Shown here piece after piece: positions 53,607 to 63,146 of a DNA stretch of 64,000 bases. Position 1 is the stretch's first letter, and every line of letters starts with the position of its first letter. The notes under the pieces were generated by a model, which worked only from the letters and a program-made list of their open reading frames with translations, had not been told where the DNA came from and made no database searches. Made by a program: the position numbers and the translations under genes. This DNA comes from Pseudomonadota bacterium (GTDB lineage Bacteria > Pseudomonadota > Alphaproteobacteria > Sphingomonadales > Sphingomonadaceae), in NCBI GenBank assembly GCA_029779535.1, contig JAKPAG010000124.1, forward strand, positions 1-64,000, in the 5' to 3' direction.

Positions 53607-56525
53607 ATGCGCCGTATTGCCGCCGTTTCCATGATTGCCCTGTCGCTTGGCGGCTGCTCGATCTTCGCGCCGCGCCGGGCGGCCACGCCGCCCCCTACCC
53701 CGCCAGTGGCCGAAGCGCTGGTTATCCCGGTTGCGGCCCCCGCCCCGGCGCCAGCGCCGCTGGCCGAGCTGGTGAAGGCGGTCGACATTCCGTTCGAGAC
53801 GTTCAAGCTGGCCAACGGCCTGACGGTGATCGTCCACACCGATCGCAAGGCACCGATCGTGGGCGTGACCACCTATTATCGCGTCGGGTCCAAGCACGAG
53901 CCGCGCGGGCGCACCGGCTTTGCCCACCTGTTCGAACATCTGATGTTCGGCGGATCGGAGAACGTCCCCAATTTCGACATTCCGCTCGAAGGCGCAGGCT
54001 CGACCGGCACCAACGGCTCCACCTGGTACGACCGCACCAACTATGTCGAAACCGTGCCCAAGGGCGCGCTCGACCTGGCGCTGTTCATGGAAAGCGACCG
54101 CATGGGCCACCTGCTCGGCGCGGTGACGCAGGACAAGCTGGATAAGCAGCGCGGCGTGGTCCAGAACGAAAAGCGCCAGGGCGACAACCAGCCCTATGGC
54201 CTGGAAGATTATGCGATCGGCGAAGGGCTGTTCCCGGTCGGCCACCCCTATCGCCATTCGACTATCGGTTCGATGGCCGACCTCAACGCCGCGAGCCTGT
54301 CCGACGTGCGCAAGTGGTTCACCGACAATTACGGCCCGAACAACGCCGTGCTGGTGCTGACCGGCGATATCGACGCGGCCACCGCCCGCCCGCTGGTGGA
54401 AAAGTGGTTCGGCCAGATTCCCGCCGGCCCGGCCGTGGCCAAGGTGACGGCGGGTCCGGTTGACCTTGCCGCCCCGGTCAAGCGCGACATGGCCGACCAG
54501 GTCCCCAACCTGCGGCTGACCCGCGTGTGGAGCGGGCCGGGCCTGAACGATGCGGATGCCGCAGCCCTGGAAGTGGGCATGGACATCCTTGGCGGCCTGT
54601 CCAGCTCGCGGCTCGACAACGCGCTGGTGCGCGGCGGCAAGCAGGCCGTCTCGGTCAGCGCCAGCGCCCAGCAGCACGAACAGACGAGCATGCTGCAAGT
54701 GGCGATGATGGTGCGCGAAGGCGTGCTGCGCGGCGAGGCTGAGGCCGCGCTGGACGGCGTGATCGCCAAATATCTTGAAGAAGGCCCGAGCGAGGACGAG
54801 GTGCGCCGCAGCGCCACTCGGCTGGTCAGCCAGGAAATCGGGCAGCTCGAAGTGGTCGGCGATTTCGGCGGCAAGGGCATGACGCTGGCCGAAGGGCAAC
54901 TCTATTCCGGCGATCCGGCACAGTACAAGGCGCGCCTGGCCCGCATCGCCGCGCTGACCCCGGCGGACATCAAGGCCGCGCTGAACCGCTGGCTGGGCCG
55001 CCCGGTGCTGGCGGTCAACACCCTGCCCGGCCTGCGCACCGAAAAGGGCGAGGTGATGGGCGGCTGGGGCGACGAGGCGCAGCGCCCGGCTCCGAAGCCC
55101 GATGCGAAGAAGCCCGCGCCCAAGCTGGCCAGCGGGCCCAGGCGTGTGGCCCCGCCGGTCGCCCCGGTGGGCGACCTGGCATTTCCGGGGATCGAGCGGG
55201 CGAAGCTGGACAACGGCATCCCGGTGGCGCTGGTGCGCCGCACCGGTGTGCCCAAGGTGATGGTCAACCTCAGCTTCGCCTCTGGCACGGCGGCGGATTC
55301 GCGCGATGCACCGGGCACCCAGTCGCTGATGCTGGCGCTGCTCGATGAAGGCAGCCAGGACAAGGATTCGGTCCAGATCGCCGAAGCGCAGGAACGGCTG
55401 GGCGCGACGATCACTGCTGCGGCCGGGCTGGACGCCAGCGCGGTCACGCTGGACGCGCTCAGTGCCAATCTCGCCCCCTCGCTCGACCTGCTGGCCGAAG
55501 TGGTGCGCCGCCCGGCCTTCCGGGACGAAGACGTGGCCCGCGTGCGCGACCAGCGTCTGGCCGAGATCGCCCAGGCCGAAGCCAACCCCCGCGCTCTGGC
55601 CGCGCGGGCCATGGCGCCGATCCTGTATGGCAAGGATCACCCTTACGGCCTGCCCAGCGACGGGTTGGGCACCGCCGAGGCGGTCAAGGCGATGACGCCC
55701 GAGACCTTGCGCGCCGCGCACGAGCAATGGTTCCGCGCCGATGGGCTGAAGATCACCGTGGTCGGCGATGCGACCATGGCGCAGTTGCTGCCGCTGCTGA
55801 ACCAGAGCTTCGGCAACTGGGGGATCAAGGCTTCGGCCTATCCCTATGTCAGCATCGACCGTCCGGTCCCCGCGCCGCAGCCGCGCATCGTGCTGATCGA
55901 CCGGCCGGGCTCGCCGCAATCGGTGATCATGGGCGGGCGGGTGCTGCCGCTGAAGGGCACCGACCAGGACAAGGAAGCCCTGGATCTTGCCAACGAGGTT
56001 CTGGGCAACGGTTTTCTCAGCCGGCTCAACATGGACCTGCGCGAGGACAAGGGCTGGTCCTATGGCGTGCGTTCGAGTGTTTCCAGCCCGATCGGGGCGC
56101 GCGCGCTGACCGTCACCGCCCCGGTGCAGGCTGACCGTACCGGCGATTCGATCAAGCTGATCATGGCCCAGATGGCCGCCTTCCCCGCCAAGAAGCCGGT
56201 CGATCCGGTGGAACTGGCGCGCGTCACCGATGGCAACGTGCGCGGCCTGCCCAACCGCTTCCAGACCAACGCACAGGTACTGGGCGCGGTGGTGGCCGGG
56301 CAGCGCCTGGGCCGGCCGGACGATTACATTGCCACCCTCGCCAGCCGCTATCGCAAGATCGACGCCAAGGCGATCGACGGCATGGCCAGTGAGTTCCTCC
56401 ACCCGCAGGGGCTGGTCTTCGTGGTGGTCGGCGATCGCAAGCTGGTCGAACCGCAGCTCAAGGGCCTTGGCCTGCCGGTGGAGATCGCCTCCCCGGTTGA
56501 CAGCGGCGGCGCATCAGGCAAGTGA
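53607..56525 (+). CDS. M16 family zinc metallopeptidase (two-domain lipoprotein)
   Basis: A 972-residue insulinase-type protease. The N-terminal lipoprotein signal ends LGGC (Cys17); a proline-rich linker follows. The first M16 half has the inverted zinc motif His107-x-x-Glu110-His111 in FAHLFEHLMFGGSENV and the distal Glu in VVQNEKRQGDNQPYG. The second half (about 520-960) keeps the fold (GIPVALVRRTGVPKVMVNLS, ALLDEGSQDKDS) but not the HxxEH, as is usual for the inactive half. The linker between halves is Lys- and Pro-rich. It probably degrades peptides in the periplasm. It lies 16 bases after the acylase gene and is likely co-transcribed. Confidence 0.93.
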   Translation: MRRIAAVSMIALSLGGCSIFAPRRAATPPPTPPVAEALVIPVAAPAPAPAPLAELVKAVDIPFETFKLANGLTVIVHTDRKAPIVGVTTYYRVGSKHEPRGRTGFAHLFEHLMFGGSENVPNFDIPLEGAGSTGTNGSTWYDRTNYVETVPKGALDLALFMESDRMGHLLGAVTQDKLDKQRGVVQNEKRQGDNQPYGLEDYAIGEGLFPVGHPYRHSTIGSMADLNAASLSDVRKWFTDNYGPNNAVLVLTGDIDAATARPLVEKWFGQIPAGPAVAKVTAGPVDLAAPVKRDMADQVPNLRLTRVWSGPGLNDADAAALEVGMDILGGLSSSRLDNALVRGGKQAVSVSASAQQHEQTSMLQVAMMVREGVLRGEAEAALDGVIAKYLEEGPSEDEVRRSATRLVSQEIGQLEVVGDFGGKGMTLAEGQLYSGDPAQYKARLARIAALTPADIKAALNRWLGRPVLAVNTLPGLRTEKGEVMGGWGDEAQRPAPKPDAKKPAPKLASGPRRVAPPVAPVGDLAFPGIERAKLDNGIPVALVRRTGVPKVMVNLSFASGTAADSRDAPGTQSLMLALLDEGSQDKDSVQIAEAQERLGATITAAAGLDASAVTLDALSANLAPSLDLLAEVVRRPAFRDEDVARVRDQRLAEIAQAEANPRALAARAMAPILYGKDHPYGLPSDGLGTAEAVKAMTPETLRAAHEQWFRADGLKITVVGDATMAQLLPLLNQSFGNWGIKASAYPYVSIDRPVPAPQPRIVLIDRPGSPQSVIMGGRVLPLKGTDQDKEALDLANEVLGNGFLSRLNMDLREDKGWSYGVRSSVSSPIGARALTVTAPVQADRTGDSIKLIMAQMAAFPAKKPVDPVELARVTDGNVRGLPNRFQTNAQVLGAVVAGQRLGRPDDYIATLASRYRKIDAKAIDGMASEFLHPQGLVFVVVGDRKLVEPQLKGLGLPVEIASPVDSGGASGK

Positions 56526-56578
56526 TAGCACTACTTACCCCTTTGTAAGTTTACCCCCAAAGACCGAGGAGAGTGACA

Positions 56579-56878
56579 ATGTCTGTTGCCGGAACCTATG
56601 AATGCGTGACCAAGACCCCGATGGGTGACCAGAAGAGCGACGTGACCATCGTGGTCGATGGCGACACCTTCACCGGCACCAACATCGGCGCGATGGGCTC
56701 GATGGAACTGGAAAACGGCAAGGTCGATGGCAACACGCTGACCTGGTCGATGAAGATGACTGTGCCGATGCCGATGACCCTGGAGGGCACCGCCACCGTT
56801 GATGGCGACACCCTGACCGGCTCGGTCAAGGCCGGCGCCTTCGGCTCGTTCCCGATGAGCGGCACCCGCAAGGCCTGA
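56579..56878 (+). CDS. Small beta-rich conserved protein, function unknown
   Basis: A 99-residue protein made of repeated beta-strand phrases: DVTIVVDGDTFTGTNIGAMG, MELENGKVDGNTLTW and TLEGTATVDGDTLTGSVKAG. Each strand pair carries a Val-Asp-Gly-Asp-Thr-like turn, so a beta-barrel or sandwich is expected. There is no signal peptide. I do not know the family name; similar small proteins are found in sphingomonads. The ATG at 56579 has GAGGAGAG upstream; a GTG at 56573 is also in frame. It is followed by a strong terminator, and sits alone between the M16 peptidase and gatB. Confidence 0.75.
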   Translation: MSVAGTYECVTKTPMGDQKSDVTIVVDGDTFTGTNIGAMGSMELENGKVDGNTLTWSMKMTVPMPMTLEGTATVDGDTLTGSVKAGAFGSFPMSGTRKA

Positions 56879-56905
56879 TCTTCAGGCGGCATTGCCAAAA
56901 ACAGG

Positions 56906-56936
56906 AAGGGCGCCGGAGCGATCCGGCGCCCTTTTT
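56906..56936. terminator. Terminator after the 99-residue protein gene
   Basis: Perfect 11-base stem AAGGGCGCCGG (56906-56916) with CCGGCGCCCTT (56923-56933), loop AGCGAT, then TTT. The T-run continues from the stem. On the minus strand the stem is followed by CCTGTTTTT, so it can also end the gatB transcript. The loop core matches that at 6545. Confidence 0.9.
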
Positions 56937-56977
56937 GCTGGTCGTGAGAACCGGCGGGAAACTTGCCCCGCCGCGCG

Positions 56978-58471
56978 TTAGCCCAGCTTGTCCTTCAGCA
57001 CCTGGTTGACCAGCTGCGGGTTGCCCTTGCCCTGCATGGCTTTCATCGTCTGGCCGACGAAGAAGCCGAACAGGGCTTCCTTGCCGCCCTTGTACTGTTC
57101 GACCTTGTCCTGGTTGGCAGCCAGCACCGCGTCCACCGCGGCTTCGATCGCGCCGGTGTCGGTGGTCTGCTTCAGCCCTTCGCGTTCGACGATCGCGGCA
57201 GCGCCGTCACCGCTTTCCAGCATCTTTTCCAGCACCTGCTTGGCAATGCTGCCGGAAATGGTGCCATCGGCCACCAGCGCCAGCAGTTCCGCCCCGCCTT
57301 CCGGGCTGACCGGGCTGTCATCCAGCCCCTTGCCCAGCTTGTTGAGCGCGCCGAACAGTTCCGAGATCAGCCAGTTGCTGGCCTGCTTGGCAACGTCCGC
57401 CTCGCTCTTGCCGGCCTTGGCGGCGGTGGCGGCGAGCAGCACCTCGAACCAGCGCGCGGTGTCGACATCGGCGGTCAGCACCCCGGCGTTGTAGGCCGAC
57501 AGGCCCAGCGCGCTTTCATAGCGGTGGCGCTTGGCATCGGGCAGTTCCGGCAGGCTCGCGCGGCATTCTTCGAGGAACGCGTCGTCCAGTTCCAGCGGCA
57601 GCAGGTCCGGATCCGGGAAATAGCGGTAATCGTGCGCGTCTTCCTTGCTGCGCATCGACCGGGTGGTGCCGCTGTCGGGATCGAACAGGCGGGTTTCCTG
57701 GACGATCTTGCCGCCGCTTTCCAGCACGTCGACCTGACGGTTCGCCTCATGCTCGATCGCCTGCATTACGAAGCGGACCGAGTTGACGTTCTTGGTTTCG
57801 GTGCGGGTGCCGAATTCCTCGCCCGGGCGGCGCACCGAGACGTTGACGTCGGCACGCATCGAACCCTGGTCCATGTTGCCGTCGCAACTGCCGACATAGC
57901 GCAGGATCTGGCGCAGCTTGGACAGGTAGGCCCCCGCCTCTGCCGGTGAGCGCATGTCCGGGCGGCTGACGATCTCCATCAGCGCCACACCCGACCGGTT
58001 GAGGTCGACATAGGACATGGTCGGATGCTGATCGTGCATCAGCTTGCCGGCGTCCTGTTCGACATGGATGCGCTCGATCCCGATGGTCTTGGTGTCCTCG
58101 GGGTTCTTGTCGTCCAGCGCGATTTCCAGGCTGCCTTCGCCGACCAGCGGATGATACAGCTGGCTGATCTGGTAGCCCTGCGGCAAGTCGGCATAGAAGT
58201 AGTTCTTGCGGTCGAAGCGCGACCACTTGTTGATCTGGGCCTGGATCGCCATCCCGGTGCGCACCGCCTGGCGGATGCATTCGCGGTTGGGGACCGGCAG
58301 CATCCCCGGCATAGCCGCGTCGATCAGGCTGACCTGCGCATTGGGTTCAGCGCCAAATGCTGTTGCCGCGCCCGAAAACAGCTTGCTGTTGGAAGTGACC
58401 TGCGCGTGGACTTCAAGGCCGATCACGACCTCCCATTCGCCCGTGGCGCCCTGGATGCGATAAGTGCTCAT
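56978..58471 (-). CDS. gatB: Asp-tRNA(Asn)/Glu-tRNA(Gln) amidotransferase subunit B
   Basis: Kinase and tRNA-binding subunit of GatCAB, which amidates mischarged Glu-tRNA(Gln) and/or Asp-tRNA(Asn). The 497-residue protein has [20 protein letters not shown] at the start, the kinase-site motifs [20 protein letters not shown] and [10 protein letters not shown], then [20 protein letters not shown], and the C-terminal helical YqeY-type tail ending [17 protein letters not shown]. It is a full-length GatB. The acyltransferase and sulfatase-fold genes come between it and gatA, so the usual gatC-gatA-gatB order is interrupted. Confidence 0.97.
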   Translation of the reverse strand: MSTYRIQGATGEWEVVIGLEVHAQVTSNSKLFSGAATAFGAEPNAQVSLIDAAMPGMLPVPNRECIRQAVRTGMAIQAQINKWSRFDRKNYFYADLPQGYQISQLYHPLVGEGSLEIALDDKNPEDTKTIGIERIHVEQDAGKLMHDQHPTMSYVDLNRSGVALMEIVSRPDMRSPAEAGAYLSKLRQILRYVGSCDGNMDQGSMRADVNVSVRRPGEEFGTRTETKNVNSVRFVMQAIEHEANRQVDVLESGGKIVQETRLFDPDSGTTRSMRSKEDAHDYRYFPDPDLLPLELDDAFLEECRASLPELPDAKRHRYESALGLSAYNAGVLTADVDTARWFEVLLAATAAKAGKSEADVAKQASNWLISELFGALNKLGKGLDDSPVSPEGGAELLALVADGTISGSIAKQVLEKMLESGDGAAAIVEREGLKQTTDTGAIEAAVDAVLAANQDKVEQYKGGKEALFGFFVGQTMKAMQGKGNPQLVNQVLKDKLG

Positions 58472-58525
58472 AACCCCAGCCGATAGGGCCGCCTCGCGCC
58501 TGTGAAAAGGGGGAAAAGCGCCGCG

Positions 58526-59671
58526 CTAGCCAATCCGTGGCGCGATCCGCCGCGACCATTCGCGCAAGGGGCGCTCAACCAGGGCATACATAGCCCCCGC
58601 GGCCAATACGGCGACCAGCAGCGCGGCCAGCCCGCCCAGATCGGCATACAGCCCCAATGCACCAGACAAGGCCGGGCGGTTCGCATTGGCTCCCGCCACG
58701 AACAGGCCCTGCCAGCCTAGCCCCCCGGCAAGCCACGCCATGGCCGACATCGCCGCGCTTTCGGCCAGCGGATGGACCATGTAGAGCGAGTAGGACACCG
58801 CCCCCAGCCAGACGAAGGGCCGCCACAGCAGCACGCGCGAAACCATGCCGCGCTGCGGCGCGAAGACCAGTACGAGCACGGCGAACAGCAGGTCGAACCC
58901 CAGCGTGAACGGCAGGAAGCCAGCGCGAAGGATCACCCAGACCAGCAGGGCCGACAGCCCCAGCTCGGCCGTGCTCATCGCCGCACCGGCCGACTTTCGC
59001 GCCCAGGGTTCAAGCCAGGTCCAGGCGCGCCAGGCAACGACGCCCAGTCCGAACCCGCACAGCCCGCGCAGTAGCTTGTGATAACCGCCGATCCATTCGG
59101 GCCGGGTCATCAGCCAGCCCGCCATCAGCGCCGTGCCCAGGCTGGCCAGCCACCATCCCCGGCCCAGCCGCCGCCAGCCCAGCGCCGCCAGGACATAGAG
59201 GAGCATTTCAACCGAGATCGACCAGCTCTGGACCGACCAGGTCATGATCGCCGTTGGCACCAGCGCCTGGAGCAGCAGCAGCTGAACGGCGAAATCACCA
59301 GGCGAACGCGTGAAGGCGAAAGCCGGGCGCCCGGTCAGGGCCGCGCTGCCACTTACCCAGACGATGAGTTCGATACCCAGGTAGGCCAGCAACACAACCA
59401 GGTGCACCGGCCAGATCCGCCCCGCCCGCAGCCACAGGAACCGCCGCGGCGGATAGCCCGTCAGCAAGCGCTCGCCATAAGCCGAGGCAATGACGAAACC
59501 CGACAGGACAAAGAAGAAATCGACCCACAGGCTGCCAAGCCAGAAGAAGCGGTGCCCGAGCACCGGTCCCTGCGCGCCCAGGTGCTGGATCGCGACGATC
59601 AGCGCGGCCACGCCGCGCAGCGAATCCAGCACCTGGAAACGGTGCGGCGCGGGGGCTGCGGGATTTCCCAT
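58526..59671 (-). CDS. Acyltransferase 3 family membrane protein
   Basis: A 381-residue inner-membrane O-acyltransferase (OafA/YrhL/OpgC type) with about ten spans. The family marks are LDSLRGVAALIVAIQHLG near residue 15 (Arg, and the His of the catalytic pair), WVDFFFVLSGFVIASAYG near residue 49 (Phe-Phe-Val-Leu-Ser-Gly) and SWSISVEMLLYV near residue 150. The C-terminal helix ends LVERPLREWSRR. It adds an acetyl or succinyl group to a sugar-containing envelope molecule. It follows the sulfatase-fold gene by 17 bases, both inserted between gatA and gatB; the pair recalls the OpgB/OpgC tailoring of periplasmic glucans. Confidence 0.88.
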   Translation of the reverse strand: MGNPAAPAPHRFQVLDSLRGVAALIVAIQHLGAQGPVLGHRFFWLGSLWVDFFFVLSGFVIASAYGERLLTGYPPRRFLWLRAGRIWPVHLVVLLAYLGIELIVWVSGSAALTGRPAFAFTRSPGDFAVQLLLLQALVPTAIMTWSVQSWSISVEMLLYVLAALGWRRLGRGWWLASLGTALMAGWLMTRPEWIGGYHKLLRGLCGFGLGVVAWRAWTWLEPWARKSAGAAMSTAELGLSALLVWVILRAGFLPFTLGFDLLFAVLVLVFAPQRGMVSRVLLWRPFVWLGAVSYSLYMVHPLAESAAMSAMAWLAGGLGWQGLFVAGANANRPALSGALGLYADLGGLAALLVAVLAAGAMYALVERPLREWSRRIAPRIG

Positions 59672-59688
59672 TGGCCCTGCGCGCCGGT

Positions 59689-61152
59689 TCAGCGGACGGC
59701 CGGACCGGACTTGCGGGTCAGCACGATGAACGGCACCTGCCCGCGCTCGAACGCTTCGCGTTTGTCGACCATGGCAAAGGGGGGAGCATGGTCACCATAG
59801 ATATAGACCACGTCCGGCGGCATCGGCGCCTCGGCAATCTGTTTGCCCAGCCGGGCCAGCAGGTTCGACATGGTGTTGGCATAGAGGCACAGGTCGGGAT
59901 CGGTCATGCCCGCAATGGCTCCGCAGCGATCATCCCCCAGGCTCGAAACGCCCAGCGGAAAGTGGCTTTGCAGGGTCATCACGTGGGCCATCGCCTTGTG
60001 CCGGGCTGAGAGAAATTCGAGCGCGGCCTGGACCACGGTGGCATCGCAGGTCCCGACGAAGGTGTTGTCCTGGCACACGGTCATGTTGGGATTGCGGCGA
60101 TGGAAATCGTCCCCGAACATGGTCTCGTCAAACCCGATCCCCGGATAGATCTGGACACGATTGTAGAAATAGCCGGTGTTGCCGTGCAGCCCGATGGTTT
60201 GGTAACCCTGCTTGCGCAGCTGCGCCGGCAGGCAGTTCGCCCCGATCCTGGCGATGGATTCCTTCCCCGGCGTACCCAGTGTACGCAGTCCGCACAGCTC
60301 GCGCAGTTCGCCCGACAGGGTCGCACCCTTGAACGGATGACGCCCCATTTCGACCGTATAGACCTGCCCCACGGCCCGTTCGAGCGGCGCGAAGACCACC
60401 GCGTCCGCCGCCGGATCCTTGAACAGGCCCAGCGCTTCGACCGACAGCGAAAGGATACGCGCCGGGCGCTGCGCTTCGGGCAGGCCAAGCACGCGCTGCT
60501 GCATGGCGGGAAAATCGACCGGCTCGGCGCGAAACCCCTGATAGTTGATCCAGGCCTCGCCGAGGTGAAAGAGGCTCAGCGCCCCGCTGGTCGCAACGTT
60601 GATGCTCAGCGCATTGCGCCGTTCATTGGACGATCCCAGCTTTTCAGCGCCAACCACCACCAGGGTAACCAGCAGCACCGGCCAGATCCGGGCCCGGTCC
60701 AGCCGGACCGGCCGGACCAGCAGATAGACCAGGAACATGGCGCCCAGGCCCAGCACGGCCCATTTCAGCATGGTGCCCCACGGCCAATAGGATGCAAAGG
60801 CCAGGTAATCGGCCACCAGCACCGGATCGACCAGGTAGATCACCCCGATGCCGACCAGCACCTGGACTGAAAACGACGCAATGATCGCCAGGAAGCCGAG
60901 CCGGATCAGCCAGATACTGCCAATCCGCGCACCCAGCAGCATCAAGACGTAGGCGAGTACGAAATCGAGATCGAACCACGGCCCGGTAAACCCGAATCGG
61001 GCTGAAAGCGCCTTGTAGACCAGCGTCGGCAGGACAATCAGCAGCAGCACGGCAAAGCCAGTGGCCCGCCAGTTGCTGCCGTCTAACGGCCGCAGCCGCG
61101 CGCGCAGCACCACCAGCGCCGGCAGGATCCGTTGCACCATTCGACTTGTCAT
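59689..61152 (-). CDS. Sulfatase-fold membrane transferase (LtaS/MdoB-like)
   Basis: A 487-residue protein with an N-terminal membrane domain of about five spans (residues 25-180) and a C-terminal sulfatase domain (about 225-487). Metal-site residues can be read as the Glu in LSLSVEALG, a Thr in FKGATLSGELRELCG (nucleophile position of LtaS-type enzymes), GLHGNTGYFYNR and the Asp-His pair in YIYGDHAPPF. It has four or more Cys in the catalytic domain, unlike LtaS. The likely role is transfer of phosphoglycerol or phosphoethanolamine to an envelope glycan. I chose ATG 61152; in-frame starts at 61164 and 61173 are possible. It stands next to the acyltransferase, an OpgB/OpgC-like arrangement. 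Confidence 0.8.
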   Translation of the reverse strand: MTSRMVQRILPALVVLRARLRPLDGSNWRATGFAVLLLIVLPTLVYKALSARFGFTGPWFDLDFVLAYVLMLLGARIGSIWLIRLGFLAIIASFSVQVLVGIGVIYLVDPVLVADYLAFASYWPWGTMLKWAVLGLGAMFLVYLLVRPVRLDRARIWPVLLVTLVVVGAEKLGSSNERRNALSINVATSGALSLFHLGEAWINYQGFRAEPVDFPAMQQRVLGLPEAQRPARILSLSVEALGLFKDPAADAVVFAPLERAVGQVYTVEMGRHPFKGATLSGELRELCGLRTLGTPGKESIARIGANCLPAQLRKQGYQTIGLHGNTGYFYNRVQIYPGIGFDETMFGDDFHRRNPNMTVCQDNTFVGTCDATVVQAALEFLSARHKAMAHVMTLQSHFPLGVSSLGDDRCGAIAGMTDPDLCLYANTMSNLLARLGKQIAEAPMPPDVVYIYGDHAPPFAMVDKREAFERGQVPFIVLTRKSGPAVR

Positions 61153-61223
61153 TCCACCGCCCATCAAGCGCACCGACGGTGCACGGTTCGATCCAGCGCG
61201 AGCCCCGAGGAGGCGGACATTAC

Positions 61224-61258
61224 CAGCCCGAAGGCCGGGCTGCTACGTATTATTACGT
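61224..61258. promoter_or_regulatory. Two tandem hairpins between gatA and the sulfatase-fold gene
   Basis: CAGCCCG (61224-61230) pairs with CGGGCTG (61236-61242) and ACGTA (61245-61249) with TACGT (61254-61258). They start 5 bases past the gatA stop on the minus strand. No T-tract follows, so they may pause or process the transcript, or mark the boundary of the inserted gene pair. Confidence 0.45.
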
Positions 61259-61263
61259 GCCTG

Positions 61264-62763
61264 TTACCACCACCGCTGGGGGCGGGCAGCGAAACCGGCG
61301 CGTTGCTCGATCGCGAGGCCCGCGTTGAGCACGCCCTGTTCATCGAACGGCTTGCCGACGATTTGCAGCCCGAGCGGCAGACCTTCGCGGTTCAGGCCGG
61401 CGGGCACCGACATGGCCGGCAGCCCGGCCAGGCTCGCCGGCACGGCGAACACGTCGTTCAGGTACATCGCCAGCGGATCCGAGACCATTTCGCCCAGGCC
61501 GAATGCGGCGGTCGGCGCGGTCGGCGCCAGGATCACGTCGCACTGGGTGAAAGCGTTCTTGAAATCGTGGCTGATCAACGTGCGGACCTTCTGCGCCTGG
61601 GTGTAATAGGCGTCATAGAAACCGGCGCTCAGCACATAGGTCCCGATCATGATGCGGCGCTTGACCTCGGCCCCGAAACCGGCGGCGCGGGTGGCGGCGT
61701 ACATGTCCTGCAGGCCGGCCCCTTCGGGCAGATCGCGCAGGCCGTAGCGCACCCCGTCATAGCGAGCGAGGTTCGACGAGGCTTCGGCCGGAGCGATGAT
61801 GTAATAGGTCGGCAGCGCATACTTGGTGTGCGGCAGCGACACATCGACCACTTCCGCGCCCGCGTCCTTCAGCCATTCGATCCCGCGGTCCCAGCTGGCC
61901 GCGACATCGGCGTCCAGCCCGTCGACACGGTATTCGCGCGGGATGCCCACCTTCTTGCCCTTGAGATCGCCGCTCAGGCCAGCTTCCCATTCGGGCACCG
62001 GCAGGTCGAGGCTGGTCGAATCCTTGGGGTCGAACCCGGCCATTGCTTCCAGCATGATCGCACAGTCGCGCACGTCGCGGGCCATCGGCCCGGCTTGGTC
62101 GAGCGAGCTGGCAAAGGCAACGATGCCCCAGCGGCTGCACCGCCCATAGGTCGGCTTGATCCCGGAAATGCCGGTAAAGGCGGCGGGCTGGCGGATCGAG
62201 CCGCCCGTATCGGTCCCGGTCGCCGCCGGGCAGAGCCGCGCGGACACGGCCGCCGAGCTGCCGCCCGAGCTGCCGCCCGGGGCCAGCGGCGCGTTGCCAC
62301 CGTCATTGCGCCGCCACGGCGAAATCACGTTGCCGAAATAGCTCGTCTCGTTCGACGAACCCATCGCGAACTGATCAAGGTTGAGCTTGCCCAGCATGCC
62401 GGCGCCGGCATCCCACAGCTTCTGGCCGACGGTGCTTTCGTATTCGGGCTTGAACCCTTCTAGGATGTGGCTGGCCGCGGTGGTCTGCACGCCCTTGGTG
62501 GCGAACAGGTCCTTCATCCCGATCGGCACGCCGCCCATCTTGCCCAGCGGCTGGCCGGCAGCGCGGCGCGCGTCGGTGGCGCGGGCCGCCTCAAGCGCCA
62601 TTTCGGGCGTGGTCACGATGAACGCGTTGAGCGCATCCTGCGCGGCGGCAACGTTGGCGTTGAACGCCTCGGCCACTTCAACGGCGGTGAAATCGCCCTT
62701 TGCCACGCCATCGCGGATCGCGGCAATCCCCAGGTCGGTCAGCGAGTCAGACGAATTTGGCAT
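61264..62763 (-). CDS. gatA: Asp-tRNA(Asn)/Glu-tRNA(Gln) amidotransferase subunit A
   Basis: Amidase subunit of GatCAB, releasing ammonia from glutamine. The 499-residue protein has the Ser-cisSer-Lys triad in context: Lys84 in [14 protein letters not shown], then the glycine- and serine-rich [15 protein letters not shown], with the nucleophile Ser in [17 protein letters not shown] near residue 185. The C-terminal part has [19 protein letters not shown], as expected. The ATG shares one base with the gatC stop. It is followed by two hairpins and then the sulfatase-fold gene instead of gatB. Confidence 0.97.
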   Translation of the reverse strand: MPNSSDSLTDLGIAAIRDGVAKGDFTAVEVAEAFNANVAAAQDALNAFIVTTPEMALEAARATDARRAAGQPLGKMGGVPIGMKDLFATKGVQTTAASHILEGFKPEYESTVGQKLWDAGAGMLGKLNLDQFAMGSSNETSYFGNVISPWRRNDGGNAPLAPGGSSGGSSAAVSARLCPAATGTDTGGSIRQPAAFTGISGIKPTYGRCSRWGIVAFASSLDQAGPMARDVRDCAIMLEAMAGFDPKDSTSLDLPVPEWEAGLSGDLKGKKVGIPREYRVDGLDADVAASWDRGIEWLKDAGAEVVDVSLPHTKYALPTYYIIAPAEASSNLARYDGVRYGLRDLPEGAGLQDMYAATRAAGFGAEVKRRIMIGTYVLSAGFYDAYYTQAQKVRTLISHDFKNAFTQCDVILAPTAPTAAFGLGEMVSDPLAMYLNDVFAVPASLAGLPAMSVPAGLNREGLPLGLQIVGKPFDEQGVLNAGLAIEQRAGFAARPQRWW

Positions 62764-63065
62764 TATTCGATCACCTTGGGCACGCCGAAGAAGCCGTGTT
62801 CGGCCGCCGGGGCATTGGCCAGCACCGCATCGCGCCGCCCGCCGCCGGTCAGCGGATCGGCGTCGATCACGTCATCGCGCAGGCGCAGCTTGTTCTCGAT
62901 CACCGCGGTCATCGGCTCGATCCCGGTCACGTCCACTTCGCCGAGCTGTTCCACCCAGGCGAGAATGCCGTTGAGTTCGGGGACCATCGCTTCAAGTTCA
63001 GCCTCGCTCACCTTGATGCGGGCCAGCGAAGCGATCTTGGCCACGGTTGCGGTATCGACCGACAT
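62763..63065 (-). CDS. gatC: Asp-tRNA(Asn)/Glu-tRNA(Gln) amidotransferase subunit C
   Basis: Small linker subunit that stabilises GatA and holds it to GatB. The 100-residue protein has the usual form: [20 protein letters not shown], then [21 protein letters not shown] and the extended C-terminal part with [11 protein letters not shown] and FGVPKVIE. The length fits (about 95-100). The stop overlaps the gatA ATG by one base, so gatC and gatA are translationally coupled. Confidence 0.96.
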   Translation of the reverse strand: MSVDTATVAKIASLARIKVSEAELEAMVPELNGILAWVEQLGEVDVTGIEPMTAVIENKLRLRDDVIDADPLTGGGRRDAVLANAPAAEHGFFGVPKVIE

Positions 63066-63146
63066 GGCGTTCCTTTGCGTTACGGGTTCGGCCCCGCGCT
63101 AGCACCGGCCAGCGCAAGCTTCAACATCTGGCGCCGAAGCGGTGCC

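Noticed and set aside
53565..56402. Long open frame (945 codons) antisense to the M16 peptidase
   Set aside because: Same artefact: His-, Arg- and Gln-rich translation with no motif.
56941..56957. Partial match (GGTCGTGAGAACCGG) to the repeat at 42187
   Set aside because: Only a short stretch matches and the hairpin arms are not there; it could be chance or a decayed copy.
61185..61194. tRNA T-loop-like sequence GGTTCGATCC
   Set aside because: No matching acceptor, D or anticodon stems can be built around it on this strand.
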